DNA of 6,605 bases from JANQLU01 sp964434955. GTDB taxonomy: Bacteria; Planctomycetota; Planctomycetia; Pirellulales; Pirellulaceae. Shown here one piece after another: positions 1 to 5,716 of the stretch. The position numbers and the translations under genes are program-made. The stretch lies in contig CAYSXI010000239.1 in the NCBI GenBank assembly GCA_964434955.1, forward strand, positions 1 through 6,605, read 5' to 3'. The number at the start of each line of letters is the position of its first letter. Position 1 is the first letter of the stretch. The notes below the pieces were generated by a model that saw only the letters and a list, made by a program, of their open reading frames with translations, had not been told where the DNA came from and searched no databases.

Positions 1-395
1 CCAATCATCCCGTGATTGGAAAGCAGGACGTAACCCTGGATGTCACTCCGGAATCGTTTTGTTCCGATCTGGCATCGGCAAGAACTTTCATATTGAAACA
101 CGAGGCTGACTACCTGCATCGCCAAGGATTGGGACGCAGGGCAACCTACCGCGACTTGATTGTTTTTGATGAAAACGGTCCGGTCGACAACTCGTTACGT
201 TTTGAAAACGAATGCGCCCGCCACAAGGCATTGGATGTCGTTGGCGATTTCGCATTGGCTCCGTTCGACATCGTCGGAAAATTCACGGCGAATCGAAGTG
301 GCCACAAACTGAACGCCGAAATGGTCAAACAAATGCTCCTCTCAGGCAGCATCGTGCGATCTGAAGACGTTCACGGGATACGCAAATCCGCTTAA
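1..395 (+). CDS. lpxC: UDP-3-O-acyl-N-acetylglucosamine deacetylase, C-terminal part (5' end outside window)
   Basis: LpxC is the cytoplasmic zinc amidase that removes the acetyl group from UDP-3-O-acyl-GlcNAc, the committed step of lipid A synthesis. The open frame runs in from the left edge (first whole codon at 3) to a TAA at 393-395, so about 130 residues of a protein usually near 300 are present. The GTG at 12 is only an internal codon, because the reading NHPVIGKQ continues back to the edge. Family hallmarks seen are the ARTF segment, the block LRFENECARHKALDVVGD (His codon 222-224 and Asp codon 234-236 match the known zinc ligands H238 and D242 of E. coli) and RSGHKLN (His codon 303-305 matches catalytic H265). 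The first zinc histidine lies outside the window. The protein ends just after the LpxC fold, so there is no FabZ fusion as found in some phyla. It is followed 24 bp later by lpxA, probably in one operon. Confidence 0.93.
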   Translation, partial: NHPVIGKQDVTLDVTPESFCSDLASARTFILKHEADYLHRQGLGRRATYRDLIVFDENGPVDNSLRFENECARHKALDVVGDFALAPFDIVGKFTANRSGHKLNAEMVKQMLLSGSIVRSEDVHGIRKSA

Positions 396-419
396 AAGGA
401 CTTAAACGAGATTTAAACC

Positions 420-1286
420 GTGAAGCCAACGATTCCCATTCAAAACTTTTCCGGTGATTCCAAAACCAACGCCGAATTACCGCCACGAATTTCCGAGATG
501 TCCGTTGTTGATCCGTCTTGTGAAATCGGACCCGGGGTTGAGATTGGACCCTTCTGCGTCATCGGACCCAATGTCAAAATTGGCGCCGGGACCGTCCTCC
601 AAAACAATATCACGATCGCCGGAAGGGTGACGATTGGTGAAAACAATCGGATCTTCCCCGGAGTCGTAATCGGTGGAGAACCTCAGGATATCAGTTACCG
701 CGGAACCGAAACCGAGGTGATCGTTGGCGACCACAACGTGATTCGGGAATGCGTCACCATCAATCGCGCGAGCGAAAAAGAAGATGGCGTGACGCGAGTC
801 GGAAGCAACGGGTACTTCATGGGTTGCGTCCACATCGCCCACGACTGCAAGGTCGGAGACAATGTCGTGATGGCAAACGGATCCATGCTCGGCGGGCACG
901 TCCATGTCGACGATCGGGTCACCATCAGCGGAAACGTTGCGGTCACTCACTATGCTTCCATTGGCGCCTATTCTTTTGTCGGTGGCAGCAGTCGCGTACT
1001 TCAGGATATTCCACCCTACATGTTAGCCGACGGAAATCCGGCCCGGCCTCGTTGCGTCAACATTGTGGCCCTCAAAAGAAACAATTTTCCATCCAGTGAC
1101 ATCCGCTTCCTCACGGAAGCCTATCGACTTCTTTTCCGTTCCCGCGTCGGACTTGAGAATGCCAATGAAATCTTGAGAAACAAAGTGGGCGAATGCGATG
1201 CCATCGATCATTTGCTTACTTGCATCAAGTTTCAGCAGGAAGGCCGGCACGGAAGGGGAAGGGAGAAACGGAGAAACGCAGCGTGA
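420..1286 (+). CDS. lpxA: Acyl-[ACP]--UDP-N-acetylglucosamine O-acyltransferase (LpxA)
   Basis: LpxA transfers a hydroxyacyl chain from ACP to position 3 of UDP-GlcNAc, the first step of lipid A synthesis, as a cytoplasmic trimer. The 288-residue product shows hexapeptide repeats (left-handed beta helix) from about residue 29 to 205, then the DIPPYMLADGNPARPRCVNI block and a helical C-terminal domain. Catalytic H141 in HIAHDC corresponds to E. coli H125; H138 and H160 correspond to H122 and H144. The position of E. coli H160 is threonine here (T176) with His next to it (H177). G189 aligns with the E. coli chain-length residue G173. The GTG at 420 has a weak CGAG Shine-Dalgarno-like site at 407-410 and gives a 16-residue extension relative to E. 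coli. The ATG at 498 would instead cut into the first coil and has no spaced ribosome binding site, so 420 is preferred but uncertain. The basic tail (EGRHGRGREKRR) is encoded by the purine-rich translation signal of the next gene. The stop overlaps that gene's start. Confidence 0.94.
   Translation: MKPTIPIQNFSGDSKTNAELPPRISEMSVVDPSCEIGPGVEIGPFCVIGPNVKIGAGTVLQNNITIAGRVTIGENNRIFPGVVIGGEPQDISYRGTETEVIVGDHNVIRECVTINRASEKEDGVTRVGSNGYFMGCVHIAHDCKVGDNVVMANGSMLGGHVHVDDRVTISGNVAVTHYASIGAYSFVGGSSRVLQDIPPYMLADGNPARPRCVNIVALKRNNFPSSDIRFLTEAYRLLFRSRVGLENANEILRNKVGECDAIDHLLTCIKFQQEGRHGRGREKRRNAA
1253..1285 (+). promoter_or_regulatory. Purine-rich ribosome binding region and GTG start overlapping the lpxA stop
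   Basis: The end of lpxA is a run of A and G residues with several Shine-Dalgarno-like cores. The GGAG at 1270-1273 lies 9 bases before the GTG at 1283. That GTG shares bases with the lpxA TGA (1284-1286), a GTGA arrangement typical of translational coupling. This decides the start of the dehydrogenase: an ATG at 1193 in the same frame lies inside lpxA and would add 30 residues with no family resemblance ahead of the Rossmann fold. Confidence 0.7.
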
Positions 1287-2359
1287 CCCTTCGAGTTGCC
1301 GTTATTGGTGCCGGACATTTAGGCCGCATCCACACACGTCTCGTTCAAAATATTTCTCAAGTTCAGTCCGTTATGGTGGCAGATCCTTGCCCCGAAACGC
1401 GAGCTCGAATTGAAGAAGAATTCTCGGTAGACACCTACGCCGATTGGCAAGGCATCATCGACCAGATCGATGCCGCGATCATCGCGACGCCAACCGCTTG
1501 CCACCATGAAGTTGCCTGCGAACTCATTCGACAAGGTAAACATCTTCTGATCGAGAAACCGGTTACGACAACGCTGGAACAAGCCCAGGAACTTTTGGCT
1601 TTGGCACAAACGCATCATGTCAAGGTCCAGGTGGGGCACGTCGAGCGCTACAACCCGGCGTTTTCCCAGGCTTCAAAAATCGGAGTCCCCCGATTCGTCC
1701 AGGCTTGTCGAGCAAGTGGCTACACCTTCCGTTCGATTGACGTGGGCGTCGTCCTCGACTTGATGATTCACGATATCGACCTCGTTTGCCATCTCGCACA
1801 ATCCCCGATTTCGTCCGTTCACGCTATCGGCTTCAGCGTCTTTGGCAAGCACGAAGACATTACTCAGGCCCGTTTGCAATTCGAAAATGGTTTGGTGGCC
1901 AATCTATCGGCGTCGCGTTGTAGCCCGACGCCCAACCGCCAATTCGAGATTTATGGAAACCAGGGCTACGCGAACATGGATCTGGGCGCCGGTACCGTCG
2001 ATCTAATTCAACCTCCCACCTGGTTGTCGCAACGAGACTTTGATTTGGATCGCGTGGATCCGGAGACGCAAACCTGGATTCGTGAACAGCTCTTCGAGTC
2101 CATCATGCCGCCTGAGCGTCTGGAAGTCGAAAAGGTAAACGCGATTCAGTGCGAACAGGAAAACTGGATCGATGCGATTCTCGATCCTGCCGTAGAGTTG
2201 TCGGTGCCGCTTGAGGATGGAACCCGCGCTCTCGACATTGCGCTCCAGGTTGTCGAGCAGATTAACCAGCACGCCTGGACTTCCGACGACTCGATCCGGG
2301 GTCCCCTGGCGTTCCCAAATGCGATTGAACAGGCGTCCGCCCAAAGAAAAGTTGCTTAG
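1283..2359 (+). CDS. Gfo/Idh/MocA-family NAD(P)-dependent dehydrogenase, UDP-GlcNAc 3-dehydrogenase (GnnA)-like
   Basis: The 358-residue product is a soluble sugar dehydrogenase. An N-terminal Rossmann fold opens with VAVIGAGHLG (G9, G11, G14). The family signature EKP is at 91-93. The second domain has VGHVERYNP at 117-125 and D159-LMI-H163-DIDLV. K92, D159 and H163 match the Lys-Asp-His active-site set known from inositol dehydrogenase (K97, D172, H176). The GHxERxNP and MIHDIDL motifs are, to my knowledge, common in members annotated as UDP-GlcNAc 3-dehydrogenase. In Acidithiobacillus ferrooxidans, GnnA oxidises the 3-OH of UDP-GlcNAc, GnnB transaminates it, and LpxA then makes amide-linked lipid A. 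Overlap with lpxA here fits such a role. No GnnB-like aminotransferase is in the window, and this superfamily is greatly expanded in planctomycetes, so another UDP-sugar substrate is possible. Family assignment is firm; substrate is inference. It appears to be the last gene of the operon, with 213 bp before the next gene. Confidence 0.85.
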   Translation: MTLRVAVIGAGHLGRIHTRLVQNISQVQSVMVADPCPETRARIEEEFSVDTYADWQGIIDQIDAAIIATPTACHHEVACELIRQGKHLLIEKPVTTTLEQAQELLALAQTHHVKVQVGHVERYNPAFSQASKIGVPRFVQACRASGYTFRSIDVGVVLDLMIHDIDLVCHLAQSPISSVHAIGFSVFGKHEDITQARLQFENGLVANLSASRCSPTPNRQFEIYGNQGYANMDLGAGTVDLIQPPTWLSQRDFDLDRVDPETQTWIREQLFESIMPPERLEVEKVNAIQCEQENWIDAILDPAVELSVPLEDGTRALDIALQVVEQINQHAWTSDDSIRGPLAFPNAIEQASAQRKVA

Positions 2360-2386
2360 GCCGCTTTCTACCTGAGAATCCCCGCT

Positions 2387-2410
2387 GAACTCGAATTTCT
2401 GAGCGAGTTC
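2387..2410 (+). terminator. Weak hairpin after the lipid A operon
   Basis: A 7-bp perfect stem (GAACTCG at 2387-2393 with CGAGTTC at 2404-2410) encloses a 10-base loop, 28 bases after the dehydrogenase stop. No T run follows, so it is not a classical intrinsic terminator. It may help protect the 3' end of the operon transcript or be chance. It is the only stem noticed in the 213-bp gap 2360-2572. Confidence 0.25.
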
Positions 2411-2414
2411 GAGT

Positions 2415-2446
2415 CGACGCATTGACTGCCGATTTGGCAAAAGTTG
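2415..2446 (+). repeat. Short intergenic repeat, copy 1
   Basis: This stretch resembles 5545-5581, which also lies between genes. Both begin CGACG, continue with a partly matching TGA-containing segment, and share CC-R-ATTTGGCAAAAG followed by TTG (17 matches across 18-19 positions, with one substitution and one inserted G). Function is unknown. An 11-base reverse-complement match (4627-4637) lies within the kinase coding region, so part of the similarity could be chance. Confidence 0.3.
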
Positions 2447-2560
2447 CAAATTAAAAGCTTGAACTGCGGAGTCGTTCGGCTAGTTTGGAGTCATGCGTCA
2501 TCGAATCGACAGGGCACTTCTGACGATTCGAATTCAACATGACAATTTGGGGACAGAATC

Positions 2561-2566
2561 AGGGGG
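2561..2566 (+). promoter_or_regulatory. Ribosome binding site of the metalloprotease gene
   Basis: AGGGGG lies 6 bases before the ATG at 2573, a good Shine-Dalgarno match and spacing. It supports this start, which also gives a clean signal peptide. Confidence 0.65.
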
Positions 2567-2572
2567 ATTCGT

Positions 2573-3826
2573 ATGAGAATACGTCTGTTCGCAATTGCGC
2601 TCAGCGCAGTTTTTTCTTTTGGCACACTCTGCCACGGCCAGTTGTTTCCGACCTTCATCAACGGCCAGTTCACTTTGGGCAGCAATACAGGATCGTCGCC
2701 ATATGCGCTTTCCGATACTTTTCTTCTGGAGAGCAATCCGAATGCGACAAAAACGATCTACCTGGATTTCGATGGTCACCATTCGGTGAACAATCGCTGG
2801 GGTCACGATATCCAATTTGATGCATTTGACCGCGATGGGGACATTAACAGTTTTTCCAATGCAGAACTAATCGAAATCCAGTTGCAATTTCAAAATGTGG
2901 CGGAAGACTTTCTGCCTTTCGACGTCAATGTCACGACCCGGGACCCCGGAGTCGAAGCGCTTCGTCAAGTCGGGCTGGGAGACGAGTTTTACGGCGTGAG
3001 AGCGGTCAACACCCAGGCCAAGGATGGATTTGGAAATGGAATCGGGGGGGTCGCCTACCTCAATAGTTTCGATGACAACCGCGACAACCCGGTTTTTACT
3101 TTTAACAAGGGTGCAAACAACGGCGCCATTACCAATTCGCACGAAGTGGGGCATGCTTTGGGGCTTGGCCATGACGGGCTCAACGGCTCGACCTACCATC
3201 CGGGCACGGGAAACAATTCCTCGCCCGTGAGTTGGGGCCCGATTATGGGCGCGCCATTTTGGAAAAACGTTACCCAATGGAGTAACGGCGATTACTCCGG
3301 TTCAACGAATACCCAAGATGACTTTACCGTTATGACCAAAGCCGCCAACGGCTTTGGATTTCGCGATGACCAGGTTGGCGACAATATTGTGTCAGCCGAG
3401 CAACTGCATTTTACGGACGACGAAGCATTCGATTGGGGCATCATTGAGCAGAACACCGACGTTGACTTTTACGAACTAACTTTGGGGCCGGGAACGGTCG
3501 ACCTGACAGTCCTTCCTTTTGAAGGTACGCCCAACCTGGACATCCAGGCCAGACTCTATGATTCAAACGGAGTCCTGATCGCCGAAAGTAATCCACTGGA
3601 CGACTTGGATGCCTCATTCCAATTCACGATCGATTCGGAAGCCACCTACTATTTCTCCATCGAAGGTACGGGGCGACCTGGAACGTACAGCGATTATGGA
3701 AGCCTCGGGCTTTACACGATTTACGGTTCGTTTTCTCCGGCCGCAATTCCCGAGCCCGGTTCGGCGATTGTGTTGGCTTTGTTCGTCGGCGGAATCTGTT
3801 TGCACCGCCGTCGAAAAAAAGCCTGA
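2573..3826 (+). CDS. Exported metzincin-type zinc metalloprotease with PPC-like domain and PEP-CTERM sorting signal
   Basis: The 417-residue protein begins with a signal peptide (about residues 1-23: MRIR, hydrophobic core, likely cleavage near CHG/Q). The protease domain carries YLDFDGHH at 63-70, EDFLPFDVNVTT at 111-122, and the zinc site HEVGHALGLGHD at 190-201 (ligands H190, H194, H200; general base E191). A candidate Met-turn is at M225 (GPIMG). The Asp after the third histidine recalls reprolysin-like (M12B) enzymes. Residues about 282-388 form a beta-rich domain with DVDFYEL at 296-302, resembling the bacterial pre-peptidase C-terminal (PPC) domain. The end is a PEP-CTERM tail: PEP at 393-395, a hydrophobic stretch at about 398-410, then RRRKK. 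By family knowledge such tails are recognised and cleaved by exosortase, so the mature enzyme probably acts at the surface or in the matrix. The substrate is unknown. The gene is flanked by gaps and a strong terminator, so it is probably transcribed alone. Confidence 0.88.
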   Translation: MRIRLFAIALSAVFSFGTLCHGQLFPTFINGQFTLGSNTGSSPYALSDTFLLESNPNATKTIYLDFDGHHSVNNRWGHDIQFDAFDRDGDINSFSNAELIEIQLQFQNVAEDFLPFDVNVTTRDPGVEALRQVGLGDEFYGVRAVNTQAKDGFGNGIGGVAYLNSFDDNRDNPVFTFNKGANNGAITNSHEVGHALGLGHDGLNGSTYHPGTGNNSSPVSWGPIMGAPFWKNVTQWSNGDYSGSTNTQDDFTVMTKAANGFGFRDDQVGDNIVSAEQLHFTDDEAFDWGIIEQNTDVDFYELTLGPGTVDLTVLPFEGTPNLDIQARLYDSNGVLIAESNPLDDLDASFQFTIDSEATYYFSIEGTGRPGTYSDYGSLGLYTIYGSFSPAAIPEPGSAIVLALFVGGICLHRRRKKA

Positions 3827-3852
3827 CTACCAGAAAATTTCGAAACATACTT

Positions 3853-3907
3853 GCGGCATTGGCCGCGGTTTTGATCGTCAAAGCCGCAGCCACATGCCGC
3901 TTTTTTT
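3853..3907 (+). terminator. Strong intrinsic terminator after the metalloprotease gene
   Basis: Bases 3853-3900 fold into one long hairpin: GCGGCAT (3853-3859) pairs with ATGCCGC (3894-3900), TGGC (3860-3863) with GCCA (3889-3892), and GCGGTTTTGA (3865-3874) with 3878-3887 including one G-T wobble. The only defects are a bulged C at 3893 and a C/A mismatch (3864/3888). That makes about 21 base pairs around a 3-base loop, followed directly by seven T residues (3901-3907). This is a textbook Rho-independent terminator, 26 bases after the stop codon, and it separates the protease from the kinase. Confidence 0.9.
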
Positions 3908-4005
3908 GTGCCGGAATAAGTTGCTGGCCTCCGATGGAATGAGAGACTGATTCACACCATAATACGGGCCCTTTTCCAATCACAACCAAGTTAGCTGGAA
4001 CAAAT

Positions 4006-5538
4006 ATGGCAACCAAAGGATTCCTGGGCATCGACGCGGGCACTCAAGGACTTTCGATAATTTTCACGGATGAAAACCTTCAGGTTCTGGCCGTCGGCGA
4101 AGGCGAATACGACATGATTCCTGGAATGGACGAAGGTTGTTATGAACAAAACCCAGCGGACTGGGATCAGGCGATGATGGACGCCATGCAGAGGCTTCGG
4201 GCAGCGCTGGAAACCAAGGGAATCGAAATGGAGATCGCCTGCATCGGAATATCCGGTCAAATGCACGGTGAAGTTCTCGCCGACGAAAACGGCCAATCGC
4301 TGGGCCCCGCAAGGCTCTGGTGTGACGCCAGAAACGATGAAGAAGGGCATGAGCTGACAGAGCTATTCGGGGTCAAGATGCCAAAGCGGATCACCGCAGC
4401 CCGCTGGCTTTGGACCACTCGGAATCGCCCCGAGATTGCAGGCAAAGCCAAGCATATGACAACCCCGTCGGGATGGATCGCATACCGGCTTACTGGCGAA
4501 TGGAACTTGGGAATCGGTGATGCCGCCGGCATGTTTCCCATCGACCAGCAGACTCTGGATTACGACGTTCCGTTGCTAAATCGTTTCGACGAAAAATACG
4601 CCGGAGACTTTGCTCCTCTCAAATCGCTTTTGCCAAACGTCAAGAAAGCCGGCGAGAACGCTGGCCAGTTGACCGAAGCCGGTTCAAGCCTGCTTGGACT
4701 TCCCCAGGGCATCCCCGTTGCGGCCGCAGAAGGTGATCAACCTGCCGCGTTGGCCGGTTCCTTGATTGGAAAAGCGGGAATGGTCTCGGTAAGTTTTGGG
4801 ACGTCCGTTTGTGCCAACTCGGTTGGCGATCGCGCCTTCCAGGGCGTGAGTCACGCGATTGACCATTTTTGCGCTGCCGATGGAAAGCCGATCAATATGG
4901 TTTGGCTACGCAATGGTACGACATACATGAATTGCCTGGTGGAAGCCATTGGAATGGCTTTGCCGGATGGACAAAACGCGTTCGCGACGATTATGCCGGA
5001 AGTCGTGAATGCCGCTCCTGATTGTGGGGGCATTGTCGCGTTACCATTCATGGATGACGAACCAGGACTTGAGGTCGAGCGCGGAGGAACCGCCTGTTTG
5101 ATCGGTCTGAATCCGGCGAACGCGACGCCCGCGAACATGGTCAAAGCAGCCCTCCTGGCCAGTATGTTCAATTTGAAAATCGGCTCCGGTATTTTGGATG
5201 AACAGGGCTTTCCGCGAACCGAATTGGTCCTGACGGGCGGGCTGACGAAAACGCCTGAACTTGGGCAAGTCCTTGCCGATGTGTTTCAAACGCCCGTCAC
5301 TCTGTTGGACTCCGCCGATGAAGGAACGGCCTGGGGCGCCGCATTGATGGCTCGATATCGTTTCGATTCCATCGAAGGAGCGACGACATGTTGGGACGAA
5401 TTTCTTTCAAGCCAAGGAACCGGTGACACCACGCGCTTCGAACCGAATTCGGAGAACGCGAATGCCTACGAAACCGTCTTCGCAAAATACAGGAAGCTTT
5501 TGGCGGCGCAACCCGAGTTGAACAACGCCGTCAGCTAA
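4006..5538 (+). CDS. xylB: FGGY-family carbohydrate kinase, probable xylulokinase
   Basis: Xylulokinase phosphorylates D-xylulose with ATP to xylulose 5-phosphate, feeding the pentose phosphate pathway in the cytoplasm. The 510-residue length is usual for the FGGY family. Residues 8-15 (GIDAGTQG) form the first phosphate loop with D10. GQMHG at 84-88 is the motif that distinguishes xylulokinases from glycerol kinases and matches QMHG of E. coli XylB. D244 in EGDQPAA matches the catalytic Asp (D233, GGDNAA) of E. coli. SFGTS (263-267), TGG (410-412) and DEGTAWGAAL (438-447) are the ATP-side motifs of the second domain. The start ATG is the first in frame after a 98-base gap behind the terminator; its ribosome binding site is weak. 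No xylose isomerase, regulator or transporter is next to it. Specificity within FGGY kinases is hard to fix from sequence, so another ketose or polyol remains possible. Confidence 0.8.
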   Translation: MATKGFLGIDAGTQGLSIIFTDENLQVLAVGEGEYDMIPGMDEGCYEQNPADWDQAMMDAMQRLRAALETKGIEMEIACIGISGQMHGEVLADENGQSLGPARLWCDARNDEEGHELTELFGVKMPKRITAARWLWTTRNRPEIAGKAKHMTTPSGWIAYRLTGEWNLGIGDAAGMFPIDQQTLDYDVPLLNRFDEKYAGDFAPLKSLLPNVKKAGENAGQLTEAGSSLLGLPQGIPVAAAEGDQPAALAGSLIGKAGMVSVSFGTSVCANSVGDRAFQGVSHAIDHFCAADGKPINMVWLRNGTTYMNCLVEAIGMALPDGQNAFATIMPEVVNAAPDCGGIVALPFMDDEPGLEVERGGTACLIGLNPANATPANMVKAALLASMFNLKIGSGILDEQGFPRTELVLTGGLTKTPELGQVLADVFQTPVTLLDSADEGTAWGAALMARYRFDSIEGATTCWDEFLSSQGTGDTTRFEPNSENANAYETVFAKYRKLLAAQPELNNAVS

Positions 5539-5544
5539 CACAGG

Positions 5545-5581
5545 CGACGAACTGAGACCGCTCCAATTTGGCAAAAGGTTG
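5545..5581 (+). repeat. Short intergenic repeat, copy 2
   Basis: Second copy of the sequence described at 2415-2446, beginning 7 bases after the kinase stop codon. The best-conserved core is ATTTGGCAAAAG at 5566-5577. It sits ahead of a GC-rich hairpin, whereas copy 1 sits after a weak hairpin, so the surroundings are not identical. Confidence 0.3.
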
Positions 5582-5600
5582 TGCGAGTTGACAAAGGTTG

Positions 5601-5633
5601 CGCGGCAGGTCGGGATCCACAGGGCTTGCCGCG
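5601..5633. terminator. GC-rich hairpin between convergent genes, possible terminator
   Basis: CGCGGCAGGTC (5601-5611) pairs with 5623-5633 over 11 bp, including two G-T wobbles, around an 11-base loop. It lies in the 178-bp gap between the kinase and the oppositely oriented permease gene, where both transcripts must end. The bases that follow on either strand (TTCT on plus, a short TTT on minus) are poor T tracts, so intrinsic termination is only possible, not clear. Confidence 0.4.
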
Positions 5634-5645
5634 TTCTACACGGTA

Positions 5646-5700
5646 TATCGACCAGGAATTTATCGAATCCCGCGTTTATCGACTTGCCGCGTTTATCGAC
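5646..5700 (+). repeat. Short direct repeats containing TATCGA
   Basis: TATCGA occurs four times, at 5646, 5661, 5677 and 5694, spaced 15, 16 and 17 bases apart. The last two are within perfect 14-base copies of CCGCGTTTATCGAC (5670-5683 and 5687-5700) separated by three bases. CTTGCCGCGTT also occurs at both 5625-5635 and 5683-5693. The array ends 16 bases before the permease stop codon. Its role is unknown; local duplication is the simplest source. Confidence 0.6.
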
Positions 5701-5716
5701 CCAGCTTGCCAATCAT

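Noticed and set aside
477..950. Long minus-strand open frame inside lpxA
   Set aside because: It is antisense to a strongly conserved gene and its product shows no recognisable domain; it is a by-product of the codon pattern.
1193..1282. Longer dehydrogenase start at the ATG at 1193
   Set aside because: The added 30 residues are lpxA read in another frame and show no family resemblance; the GTG at 1283 has a well-placed GGAG and begins just before the Rossmann fold.
2433..2448. Sigma-54-like promoter (TGGCA followed by TTGC) before the protease gene
   Set aside because: The GG and GC elements are separated by 8 bases rather than the 10 required, so the match fails the spacing rule.
2459..2486. 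Sigma-70-like promoter TTGAAC, 16 bases, TAGTTT
   Set aside because: Only four of six and three of six consensus bases match; equally good matches are common by chance.
2573..2645. Lipoprotein signal at the Cys of the protease signal peptide
   Set aside because: The residues before the Cys (Gly-Thr-Leu) do not fit a lipobox, which needs a small residue just before Cys; a normal signal peptidase site is more likely.
5646..5700. CRISPR array
   Set aside because: Repeat units are only 6 to 14 bases with 3-base or variable spacers, far from CRISPR dimensions, and no cas gene is present.
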